From positions 1 through 24,466 of the forward strand of contig NZ_JOBL01000215.1 in the NCBI RefSeq assembly GCF_000716335.1: a DNA stretch of 24,466 bases, read 5' to 3'. Shown in pieces: positions 13,832 through 20,104 of this stretch. A model generated the notes under the pieces. It ran no database searches. It saw only the letters and a list, made by a program, of their open reading frames with translations, and had not been told where the DNA came from. The DNA comes from Streptomyces sp. NRRL S-118 (lineage in GTDB: Bacteria; Actinomycetota; Actinomycetes; Streptomycetales; Streptomycetaceae). A program made the translations under genes and the position numbers. Each line of letters starts with the position of its first letter. Within the stretch, counting starts at the first letter, position 1.

Positions 13832-15184
13832 ATGACGAAGAAGCCAGGGTGGCTCGGCCGGCTGGGCGCCGGTCTGTCGCGACTGGGGCAACGCCTGGAG
13901 GAACGCCGCCGCGCGGAGGGCGAGTCCGGCGAACCGGGCGGGCCGGCGGTGCCCGGGCCGGACCTGCCGGGCCGGTCCGCCGGCTCGGGCGAGGGTGCCG
14001 GCTCGGGCGAGGGCGCCGGGAACGGGCCGGAGAGCGTGCCCGCGCCGCCCACGTACGCCCCCGCCGTCGCCGCCCGCCCCGACCCCGTCGCCGCCATCCC
14101 CTGGGGCATCCGCGTCGCCGCCGAGGCGGGCTGGCGGCTGCTCGTCCTGGCCGGGACCCTCTGGGTGCTGATGAAGGTCATCAGCACCGTTCAGCTGGTG
14201 GTGCTCGCCTTCGTCGCCGCGCTGCTGATCACCGCGCTGCTCCAGCCCACCGTCGCGCGGCTGACGCGGTGGGGCCTGCCGCGCGGGCCGGCCACCGCCC
14301 TCACCGCCATCACGGGCTTCCTCATCATGGGCCTGGTCGGCTGGTTCGTCGTCTGGCAGGTGCTGGACAACCTGGGCGACATCTCGGACCGCGTCCGGGA
14401 CGGCATCGACGAGCTCAAGCAGTGGCTGCTGGACAGCCCCTTCCACGTCACCGAGCAGCAGATCAACGACATCGCCAAGAACCTCAGCGACACCATCGGG
14501 ACGAACACGGAGGAGATCACCACCGCCGGCCTGCAGGGCGTGACCGTCCTGGTCGAGGTGATCACCGGCATCCTGCTGACGATGTTCTCCACCCTCTTCC
14601 TGCTGTACGACGGCAGGAAGGTCTGGGGCTGGGTGCTGAAGCTGGTACCGGCGCAGGCACGGCCCGGAGTCGCGGGCGCCGGACCGCGCGCCTGGCGCAC
14701 CCTGACCGCCTATGTGCGCGGCACGGTGGTGGTGGCCCTGATCGACGCGATCTTCATCGGCCTCGGCATCTACTTCCTCGACGTGCCGCTGGCCGTGCCG
14801 CTCGGCGTCTTCATCTTCCTCTTCGCCTTCATCCCGCTGGTCGGCGCGGTCGTCTCCGGCGCGCTGGCGGTGGTCGTCGCCCTCGTCACGCAGGGCATGT
14901 TCACCGCGCTGATGGTGCTGCTCGTCGTCCTCGCCGTGCAGCAGATCGAGGGCCACGTCCTGCAGCCCTTCATCCTCGGCCGCGCGGTGCGGGTGCACCC
15001 GCTCGCGGTGGTCCTGACCGTGGCGACGGGCGGCCTGGTCGCCGGCATCGGCGGCGCGGTGGTCGCCGTCCCGCTTGTCGCCGTCACCAACACGGTCGTC
15101 GGCTTCCTGCGGGCGTTCAGTTACGAGCAGGCTCTGCGGCACGCCCCGCCGGGGGCGCCGCGGGTGGTGCCCGAGCAGTCCTGA
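13832..15184 (+). CDS. AI-2E/PerM family transporter-like membrane protein (450 aa)
   Basis: The N-terminal 85 residues are a soluble, basic then Gly/Ser/Pro-rich tail. The AI-2E_transport domain follows, with paired hydrophobic segments at about 92-170, a large extracytoplasmic-type loop (LDNLGDISDRVRDGIDELKQWLLDS) and a C-terminal block PLAVPLGVFIFLFAFIPLVGAVVSGALA. It ends with the conserved QQIEGHVLQPFILGRAVRVHPLAVVLTVATG. Family members export small molecules or act as Na+/H+ antiporters; the substrate is not predictable here. The ATG at 13832 has a purine-rich GGGGGGAAGAGAGAAG upstream; an in-frame GTG at 13811 would place the RBS-like stretch inside the gene. A strong terminator follows. 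Confidence 0.87.
   Translation: MTKKPGWLGRLGAGLSRLGQRLEERRRAEGESGEPGGPAVPGPDLPGRSAGSGEGAGSGEGAGNGPESVPAPPTYAPAVAARPDPVAAIPWGIRVAAEAGWRLLVLAGTLWVLMKVISTVQLVVLAFVAALLITALLQPTVARLTRWGLPRGPATALTAITGFLIMGLVGWFVVWQVLDNLGDISDRVRDGIDELKQWLLDSPFHVTEQQINDIAKNLSDTIGTNTEEITTAGLQGVTVLVEVITGILLTMFSTLFLLYDGRKVWGWVLKLVPAQARPGVAGAGPRAWRTLTAYVRGTVVVALIDAIFIGLGIYFLDVPLAVPLGVFIFLFAFIPLVGAVVSGALAVVVALVTQGMFTALMVLLVVLAVQQIEGHVLQPFILGRAVRVHPLAVVLTVATGGLVAGIGGAVVAVPLVAVTNTVVGFLRAFSYEQALRHAPPGAPRVVPEQS
13982..14017 (+). repeat. 18-bp direct repeat, two copies, in the linker of the AI-2E-family gene
   Basis: Two adjacent 18-bp units (13982-13999 and 14000-14017) differ by one base and encode GSGEGA twice. They lie in the disordered N-terminal linker, a typical site for slippage. 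Confidence 0.75.
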
Positions 15185-15203
15185 CCCGGCCGCGGACACA
15201 CGA

Positions 15204-15240
15204 AAGGGGCCCGCCGACGTCATCCGTCGGCGGGCCCCTT
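15204..15240. terminator. Bidirectional 16-bp hairpin terminator
   Basis: AAGGGGCCCGCCGACG (15204-15219) pairs perfectly with the mirror arm at 15225-15240 across a 5-nt loop. An A run on the left and T residues on the right suit termination in both directions, between the plus-strand AI-2E-family gene and the minus-strand ahpCD operon. Confidence 0.9.
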
Positions 15241-15274
15241 CCGGCGTGTACGGAGCGTGCGGACCGCTGCGGTC

Positions 15275-15808
15275 CTACTCCGAGAGGACGGCCTCGGCGT
15301 CGAGCGTCGCGCCGACCGCCTGGATCACCGAAGCGATCTTGAAGGCCTCCTGGATCGTCTCGCGGTCCACGCCCGCCTTGCGGAGCACCTGCTCGTGCGA
15401 GTCGAGGCACATGCCGCAGCCGTTGATCGCGGAGACGGCGAGCGACCACAGCTCGAAGTCGACCTTCTCCACGCCGGGGTTGCCGATGACGTTCATCCGC
15501 AGACCGGCACGCATCGTCCCGTACTCCGGGTCGGAGAGCAGGTGGCGCGTCCGGTAGAAGACGTTGTTCATCGCCATGATCGCGGCGGCGGACTTGGCGG
15601 CCTGGTACGCCTCGGGCTTGAGGTTCGCCCTGGCCTCCGGCTCCAGCTCGCGCAGGACCCGGGGCGAGCGCGACGCGATCGCGCAGGCCAGGACCGTGCC
15701 CCACAGCTGCTGCTGGGGGAGCTCGCTGTTGCCGATGACCGAGCCGAGGTTCAGCTTCAGGTCCTTGGCGTAGTCCGGCAGGGCGGACTTCAGTTCGTCG
15801 AGAGCCAT
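15275..15808 (-). CDS. ahpD: Alkyl hydroperoxide reductase D (AhpD), 177 aa
   Basis: This is an AhpD/carboxymuconolactone-decarboxylase fold protein. The active-site motif [22 protein letters not shown] contains E119, C131, C134 and H138, matching mycobacterial AhpD within one residue. It reduces oxidised AhpC in actinobacteria, which lack AhpF, using lipoamide-linked electrons. Length is typical. The ATG at 15808 lies 19 nt after the ahpC stop with no strong ribosome-binding site, so the two genes form one operon, probably under OxyR. The bidirectional terminator lies 34 nt beyond its stop. Confidence 0.95.
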   Translation of the reverse strand: MALDELKSALPDYAKDLKLNLGSVIGNSELPQQQLWGTVLACAIASRSPRVLRELEPEARANLKPEAYQAAKSAAAIMAMNNVFYRTRHLLSDPEYGTMRAGLRMNVIGNPGVEKVDFELWSLAVSAINGCGMCLDSHEQVLRKAGVDRETIQEAFKIASVIQAVGATLDAEAVLSE

Positions 15809-15827
15809 GTCGGATCAGTCGCTTTCG

Positions 15828-16382
15828 TCACTCGCCGGAGAGCAGCTTGACCGGGTCGAGGGTGTCCTCGCCCTTGGTCCAGTTGCAGGGGCACAGCTCG
15901 TCGGTCTGCAGGGCGTCCAGCACCCGCAGGACCTCCTTGGGGTTACGGCCGACGGAGCCGGCGGTCACCATGCAGAACTGGATCTCGTTGTTCGGGTCGA
16001 CGATGAAGACGGCGCGCTGGGCGAAGCCGTCCTCGCCCTCGACGCCGCACTCGCGCATCAGCTCGTGCTTGGAGTCCGCGAGCATCGGGAAGGGCAGGTC
16101 ACGCAGATCGTCGTGGTCCTTGCGCCAGGCGTGGTGCACGAACTCCGAGTCGCCGGAGACGCCGAGGATCTGGGCGTCGCGGTCGGCGAACTCGTCGTTC
16201 AGCTTGCCGAAGGCGGCGATCTCGGTGGGGCAGACGAAGGTGAAGTCCTTCGGCCAGAAGAACACCACGCGCCACTTGCCCTCGTAGGACTTGTGGTCGA
16301 TCTGCTCGAACTCCTTGCCGCTCTCCAGCGACACACAAGCGGTCAGGTCGTACGTGGGGAACTGGTCACCGACAGTGAGCAC
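15828..16382 (-). CDS. ahpC: Alkyl hydroperoxide reductase C, 2-Cys peroxiredoxin (184 aa)
   Basis: The thioredoxin-fold peroxiredoxin signature is complete: FFWPKDFTFVCPTE with peroxidatic C51, then GVSGDSEFVHHAW, and the C-terminal resolving-Cys region ELCPCNW (C164 and C166). It reduces hydrogen peroxide and organic peroxides in the cytoplasm, and AhpD regenerates it. The GTG at 16382 has AAGGAG (16393-16388) 5 nt upstream. It is transcribed divergently from oxyR across a 128-nt gap, the arrangement known from Streptomyces coelicolor, where OxyR activates ahpCD. Confidence 0.95.
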   Translation of the reverse strand: MLTVGDQFPTYDLTACVSLESGKEFEQIDHKSYEGKWRVVFFWPKDFTFVCPTEIAAFGKLNDEFADRDAQILGVSGDSEFVHHAWRKDHDDLRDLPFPMLADSKHELMRECGVEGEDGFAQRAVFIVDPNNEIQFCMVTAGSVGRNPKEVLRVLDALQTDELCPCNWTKGEDTLDPVKLLSGE

Positions 16383-16464
16383 GCGCTCTCCTTGCAGTAA
16401 GAAGTCCTTTTTGGGGTCTTCCGTGGGGGTGGACGTGGCTCATCGTGGCACGGAGTGCATTGAT

Positions 16465-16483
16465 CAGTGAAATAGCTAGACTG
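16465..16483. promoter_or_regulatory. Candidate OxyR operator in the ahpC-oxyR divergent region
   Basis: CAGT (16465-16468) and ACTG (16480-16483) form a dyad with 11 nt between the arms, enclosing the palindrome TAGCTA (16473-16478). The layout fits a LysR-type site, and TTGATC occurs on both sides (16460 and 16491). It is placed to serve both divergent promoters. Confidence 0.5.
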
Positions 16484-16510
16484 GGTCGCGTTGATCGAAG
16501 GTGGTTATCA

Positions 16511-17464
16511 GTGGTGTCCGTACACAAGACCAAGCAGCCGAGCCTGGCGCAGCTCAGGGCGTTCGCGGCCGTCGCCGAGCATCTGCACTTCCGGGACGCG
16601 GCGGCGGCGATCGGGATGAGCCAGCCGGCGCTTTCGGGCGCGGTTTCGGCTCTCGAAGAGGCACTCGGTGTCCAGCTGCTGGAGCGTACGACACGCAAGG
16701 TCCTGCTGTCCCCCGCGGGGGAGCGGCTCGCGGTGCGGGCCAAGGCGGTGCTCGACGCCGTGGGCGAGCTCATGGAGGAGGCGGAGGCGGCCCAGGCGCC
16801 GTTCACCGGCGTGCTCCGGCTCGGGGTGATCCCGACCGTGGCGCCGTACCTGCTGCCGACGGTGCTGCGGCTGGTGCACGAGCGCTACCCGCAGCTCGAC
16901 CTCCAGGTCCACGAGGAGCAGACCTCCTCGCTGCTGGAGGGGCTGGCGGCCGGACGGCTGGACCTGCTGCTGCTCGCGGTGCCGCTGGGGGTGCCCGGCG
17001 TCACCGAGCTGCCCCTGTTCGACGAGGACTTCGTCCTGGTCACGCCCGAGGGCCATCCGCTGGGCGGTCGCGAGGACATCCCGCGCGACGCGCTGCGCGA
17101 GCTGCGGCTGCTGCTCCTGGACGAGGGGCACTGCCTGCGCGACCAGGCGCTGGACATCTGCCGGGAGGCCGGGCGCGAGGAGGGCGCGGCGGTCACCACC
17201 ACGGCCGCGGGCCTGTCGACGCTGGTCCAGCTGGTCGCGGGCGGGCTGGGAGCGACCCTGCTGCCGTGCACGGCCGTGGAGGTGGAGACCGGCCGCGCGG
17301 AGCGGCTGCAAACCGGGCGCTTCGCGGCCCCGGCCCCGTCGCGGCGGATCGCGCTGGCGATGCGCACGGGGGCGGCGCGGCAGGCCGAGTTCGAGGTGCT
17401 GGCGGGCGCGATGCGCGAGGCGATGGCGGGCCTCCCGGTGCGGATACTTCCCCCGGAGGAGTGA
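16511..17464 (+). CDS. oxyR: LysR-family peroxide sensor OxyR (317 aa)
   Basis: The N-terminal winged HTH begins QPSLAQLRAFAAVAEHLHFRDAAAAIGMSQPALSGAVSALEEALGVQLLERTTRKVLLSPAG. The effector domain holds the redox pair GHC208LRDQALDIC217, equivalent to E. coli C199/C208. Peroxide oxidises these to a disulfide, and the protein then activates ahpCD. The GTG at 16511 is chosen because GAAGGTGG (16497-16504) is well spaced and because the protein then matches known Streptomyces OxyR length. Starting at 16445 would read through the operator. A second GTG follows at 16514. Confidence 0.93.
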   Translation: MVSVHKTKQPSLAQLRAFAAVAEHLHFRDAAAAIGMSQPALSGAVSALEEALGVQLLERTTRKVLLSPAGERLAVRAKAVLDAVGELMEEAEAAQAPFTGVLRLGVIPTVAPYLLPTVLRLVHERYPQLDLQVHEEQTSSLLEGLAAGRLDLLLLAVPLGVPGVTELPLFDEDFVLVTPEGHPLGGREDIPRDALRELRLLLLDEGHCLRDQALDICREAGREEGAAVTTTAAGLSTLVQLVAGGLGATLLPCTAVEVETGRAERLQTGRFAAPAPSRRIALAMRTGAARQAEFEVLAGAMREAMAGLPVRILPPEE

Positions 17465-17489
17465 CGCCCGTCCGGTCGCACCCGGCCGG

Positions 17490-17822
17490 TCACTCCGTGC
17501 GCAGGCCGTCCCGCCGCATCAGGCGCCACAGCCCCACCAGGCTCAACACGTGACCGCCAGGACGAGCCCCGTACCGACGCCGATCACCGGCGGGAACACC
17601 CCCAGTCGGAGACGCGCATGCCGATCATCCGCAGCGGCACCGTGCCACGCCCAGCCCGCCGCGACCGCCGGGGCCATGCCCAGCACCACCGGCACGGCCG
17701 TCTGCCACGGCACCGACCAGGCGAGTGCCGAACGCCGCGCACCGAAGGCGACCAGCCCCGGCAGCAGCCGTGCGCGGTCGCGCAGCCCCGGTGATGCCGT
17801 CCGCCCGCAGGAGCGCGGTCAC
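17490..17822 (-). pseudogene. Decayed ABC-transporter permease (FtsX-like) remnant
   Basis: Reading the minus strand from a GTG at 17822, which overlaps the PadR stop as GTGA, gives VTALLRADGITG. The similarity then continues in other frames: LRDRARLLPGLVAFGARRSALAWSV and WQTAVPVVLGMAPAVAAG, then LRMIGMRVSDWG, then VFPPVIGVGTGLVLAVT. It ends with LSLVGLWRLMRRDGLRTE and a stop at 17490-17492. At least three frame changes are needed. The ending WRLMR...LRTE is typical of FtsX-like permease C-termini. Most of the roughly 800-residue protein and any ATP-binding partner are missing, so a large internal deletion plus frameshifts is the best explanation. The 354-nt gap 17465-17818 holds nothing else I can see. 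Confidence 0.65.
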
Positions 17823-18352
17823 CGGCCGCCCCCGCGCACCACGTCGGCGAGCCGGCCGAGCCGGGCGGCGGTCAGCTCCAGCCACCGCAGGTCGGCCTCC
17901 AGGTGGAACAGCGCGTGGTCGCAGATCAGCTGATCGGCGAGGTCGCCCTGCTGCTTGCGGCGGGTCAGCTCCCGCATCAGGCGCAGGTGCTCGGCGCGCT
18001 GGGTGTCCAGCAGGTCCGCGGCGCTGCGCCCGGTGAGCAGGGCGAGGACGACCTTGGTGTACAGCGTCGACTGGAGGTACGGCTCGGGCTTCTCGGCCCG
18101 TGCGAGCCACCGCTCCACATCGGTGACGCCCGCCTCGGTGATGGCGTACCGCTTCCGCTCGGGGCCGTCGCCGGGCTCGATGCCCTCGACCTCGACGAGG
18201 CCGTTCCTGAGCAGCCGCGACATGGTCGAGTAGACCTGCCCGTAGTGCAGGGGCCGGTCGAGGCCGAACGTCTCGTCGAACGCCCGCTTGAGGTCGTAAC
18301 CGTGGCGCGGTCCGGACTCCAGGAGCCCGAGGAGGGTGTGGCCGATGGACAT
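17819..18352 (-). CDS. PadR-family transcriptional regulator (177 aa)
   Basis: The winged-HTH PadR signature is clear: MSIGHTLLGLLESGPRHGYDLKRAFDETFG, then YGQVYSTMSRLLRNGLVEVE and KRYAITEAGVTDVERWL. The C-terminal half (about 85-177) is the helical dimerisation domain of the longer PadR subfamily. PadR proteins repress their own gene and an adjacent transporter. Here the adjacent permease is decayed, and the end of padR overlaps its relic start by 4 nt. The ATG at 18352 has GAGGG upstream. A perfect inverted repeat at 18373-18391 overlaps its promoter, indicating autoregulation. Whether it still has other targets is unknown. Confidence 0.9.
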   Translation of the reverse strand: MSIGHTLLGLLESGPRHGYDLKRAFDETFGLDRPLHYGQVYSTMSRLLRNGLVEVEGIEPGDGPERKRYAITEAGVTDVERWLARAEKPEPYLQSTLYTKVVLALLTGRSAADLLDTQRAEHLRLMRELTRRKQQGDLADQLICDHALFHLEADLRWLELTAARLGRLADVVRGGGR

Positions 18353-18372
18353 GCCCTCACTGTACAGCTCCC

Positions 18373-18391
18373 GTATACACCCTATGTATAC
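18373..18391. promoter_or_regulatory. PadR autoregulatory operator
   Basis: GTATACA (18373-18379) and TGTATAC (18385-18391) are perfect inverted arms with a 5-nt spacer, 21 nt upstream of the padR start. On the minus strand a TAGGGT -10-like hexamer lies within it. The AT-rich dyad stands out in this GC-rich DNA and matches the style of PadR operators. Confidence 0.75.
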
Positions 18392-18396
18392 GCTGG

Positions 18397-19401
18397 TCAG
18401 AGGCGGATGCGCGCGCCGACCGGCAGGTGGTCGCTGCCCGTGGCCGGCAGGGTCCACAGACGGGTGACCTCCGCGGAGCGGGTCATCACCTGGTCGATCC
18501 GGGCGAGCGGGAAGGCGGCCGGCCAGCTGAGGGCGAAGGAGGGCGGCGGGGGCCGCAGCCGGGAGACGACCGGGGCGAGCCCGCGGTCGTCGACGGTGGC
18601 GTTGAGGTCGCCGAGCAGGATCAGCGCCTCCCGCTCCTCCGCGGCGATCGCCCCGCCGAGGAGCGCGGCGCTCTCGTCCCGGGGCCCCGAGCCGAGACCG
18701 CTCGTGGGGCCGAGCCGTACGGAGGGCAGGTGCGCCACGAGGACCGCGATCCCTCCGTGCGGCGTGACGGCGGTGGCGCGCAGCCCGCGGTTCCAGCCGG
18801 GGCCGAACGCGGCGGGCCGGATGTCCAGCGGCCGTACGTCCCGCAGCGGGTGGACGGACCAGAGACCGACCGTGCCGTGGACCGCGTGGTGGGGGTAGCG
18901 GGCCGCGAACTGCGCGCGGTATGCGGGGAGCGCGGACGGCGTCAGCTCCTCCAGGGCGATCAGCTGCGGACCGGCCGCCATCAGGGCGCGCGCCGTGCCC
19001 GCCGGGTCCGGGTTCTCGTCGCTGACGTTGTGCTGCACGACGGTGAGGTCGTACGGGGCCGGCCCGGGCGGCGGCAGCGCGCCGCCGAACCGGCCGAGCC
19101 ACGCGGCGCTCAGCAACGTCAGGGCCACGAGGGCGGTGAGCGACCGGCGCGCGAGGGCGAGGACCAGCAGCAGCGGGACGGCCAGCCCCAGCCAGGGCAG
19201 GAACGTCTCCAGCAGGCTCCCGAGCCGCCCCGGCCCGTCCGGCACCGTGCGCGGGAACACCAGCACCCAGGCCGTCACCAGGGCGAGGCCCGCGAGCACC
19301 CGCCCGCGCCGCCACCCCCAGGCGCGCCGCGGCCGGCACCCGGGCCACCGCCACGCCCGGGCGGCCGGCTTTCGGTGTCCCGCCTTCTGATCCGGATCCA
19401 T
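18397..19401 (-). CDS. Membrane-anchored endonuclease/exonuclease/phosphatase family protein (334 aa)
   Basis: Three hydrophobic segments (about 36-50, 68-85, 87-104) form an N-terminal membrane anchor. An EEP catalytic domain follows: VVQHNVSDENPD (N125), LIALEEL (E151/E152), LLGDLNATVDDRGL (the GDxN motif), RIDQVM, and GSDHLPV at the end. These are the metal-binding and catalytic residues of DNase I-like hydrolases. The topology suggests the catalytic domain lies outside the membrane. The substrate (nucleic acid, phospholipid or phosphate ester) cannot be told. The ATG at 19401 has only a weak GTGGGG upstream. Its stop is 6 nt from the PadR operator. Confidence 0.87.
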   Translation of the reverse strand: MDPDQKAGHRKPAARAWRWPGCRPRRAWGWRRGRVLAGLALVTAWVLVFPRTVPDGPGRLGSLLETFLPWLGLAVPLLLVLALARRSLTALVALTLLSAAWLGRFGGALPPPGPAPYDLTVVQHNVSDENPDPAGTARALMAAGPQLIALEELTPSALPAYRAQFAARYPHHAVHGTVGLWSVHPLRDVRPLDIRPAAFGPGWNRGLRATAVTPHGGIAVLVAHLPSVRLGPTSGLGSGPRDESAALLGGAIAAEEREALILLGDLNATVDDRGLAPVVSRLRPPPPSFALSWPAAFPLARIDQVMTRSAEVTRLWTLPATGSDHLPVGARIRL

Positions 19402-19464
19402 ACCCCACGACGACGCGGTGCCGGTGGAACAGGTTCCCGCCGCCGCTTCCGTGCCGCCGGCCCG

Positions 19465-19680
19465 CTACTCGGGGGGCGGTGTCCTCGGCGGGCGGCCCCG
19501 GCGCGGGATCGGCGCCGGCGAGCGGGGGAGGCGTCCCGCGTCGGTGAGGGCCTTGCGCAGCAGGAACTCGACCTGGGCGTTCGCGCTGCGCAACTCGTCC
19601 GCCGCCCAGCGCGCGAGCGCCTCGTGCACCGCCGGGTCCAGGCGCAACAGCATCTGCTTGCGCTGCGGGCGCCCGGTCAC
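19465..19680 (-). CDS. Ribbon-helix-helix protein (71 aa)
   Basis: RKQMLLRLDPAVHEALARWAADELRSANAQVEFLLRKALTDAG (7-49, shown by its parts) fits a ribbon-helix-helix fold: the strand QMLLRLD, helix 1 from PAVHEAL, and helix 2 from NAQVEFL. A basic Pro/Arg tail follows (IPRRGRPPR, AT-hook-like). Such proteins bind DNA as dimers and often autoregulate, including as antitoxins. The GTG at 19680 overlaps the stop of the upstream 65-aa ORF as GTGA, so translation is likely coupled. Longer upstream readings of this frame are Gly/Arg-rich and not credible. The natural operator candidate is the palindrome at 19928-19943. Confidence 0.78.
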   Translation of the reverse strand: MTGRPQRKQMLLRLDPAVHEALARWAADELRSANAQVEFLLRKALTDAGRLPRSPAPIPRRGRPPRTPPPE

Positions 19681-19874
19681 GGGGAGGGCGTGCCCGTGTT
19701 CAGGACCGGCTGCGCGGCGCGGTCGCCGCACACCACCATCAGGTTCGACACCATCGCCGCCCTCCGTTCCGGGTCGAGCTCCACGATGTCCCGCTCCTCC
19801 GGCCGCTCCGGCGCCGCCCCGACCATGCCGACCGCGCCGTCCACGGTCTGCCGGCGCGGGCCGCTGGACGGCAT
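19677..19874 (-). CDS. Small ORF resembling the C-terminal tail of SPFH/flotillin-like proteins (65 aa), possibly a remnant
   Basis: The C-terminal half, ELDPERRAAMVSNLMVVCGDRAAQPVLNTGT, recalls the extreme C-terminus of actinobacterial SPFH-domain proteins, from memory. No SPFH domain is present. The ATG at 19874 is the first possible start after an in-frame stop, and there is no strong ribosome-binding site. The stop overlaps the RHH start (GTGA), the kind of coupling expected if this is the surviving end of a larger gene that once preceded it. It may still be translated to drive the RHH gene. Alternatively it is an intact small protein of unknown role. Confidence 0.5.
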   Translation of the reverse strand: MPSSGPRRQTVDGAVGMVGAAPERPEERDIVELDPERRAAMVSNLMVVCGDRAAQPVLNTGTPSP

Positions 19875-19927
19875 CCCCGGACATCACGGACATCACGGAC
19901 ATGGAAATCCCCTGTCCATGCTCTATC

Positions 19928-19943
19928 AAAGTGATAACACTTT
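19928..19943. promoter_or_regulatory. AT-rich palindromic operator candidate upstream of the RHH unit
   Basis: AAAGTGATAACACTTT has 6-bp perfect arms (AAAGTG/CACTTT) around ATAA. It overlaps a second dyad, TATCA/TGATA (19924-19936). It is among the few AT-rich spots in the window and lies 54-69 nt upstream of the ATG at 19874 (minus strand), where a promoter is expected. Autoregulation by the RHH protein is the simplest reading. Confidence 0.5.
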
Positions 19944-20030
19944 AGCGCTCGTCGCAACCCTGGGCACCTCTGAGGAGTCGGTTCCCTTGAGAGAGGTGCT
20001 GATTGTCACGTCCGGAAAAGGCGGGATCCG

Positions 20031-20062
20031 TTGACGTTTGTCGGTAGCACCGGTGTTAGTTT
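20031..20062 (+). promoter_or_regulatory. Possible promoter of the PBP gene
   Basis: TTGACG (20031-20036) is a near-consensus -35. Candidate -10s are TGTTAG (20054-20059, 17-nt spacing) and TAGTTT (20057-20062, 20-nt spacing). Just upstream, GCACCTCT (19965-19972) and AGAGGTGC (19992-19999) form an inverted repeat of unknown role. Confidence 0.45.
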
Positions 20063-20104
20063 GCTGAGCTGATCTGATCGACGACGATGCGGAGCGACGA
20101 AGCG

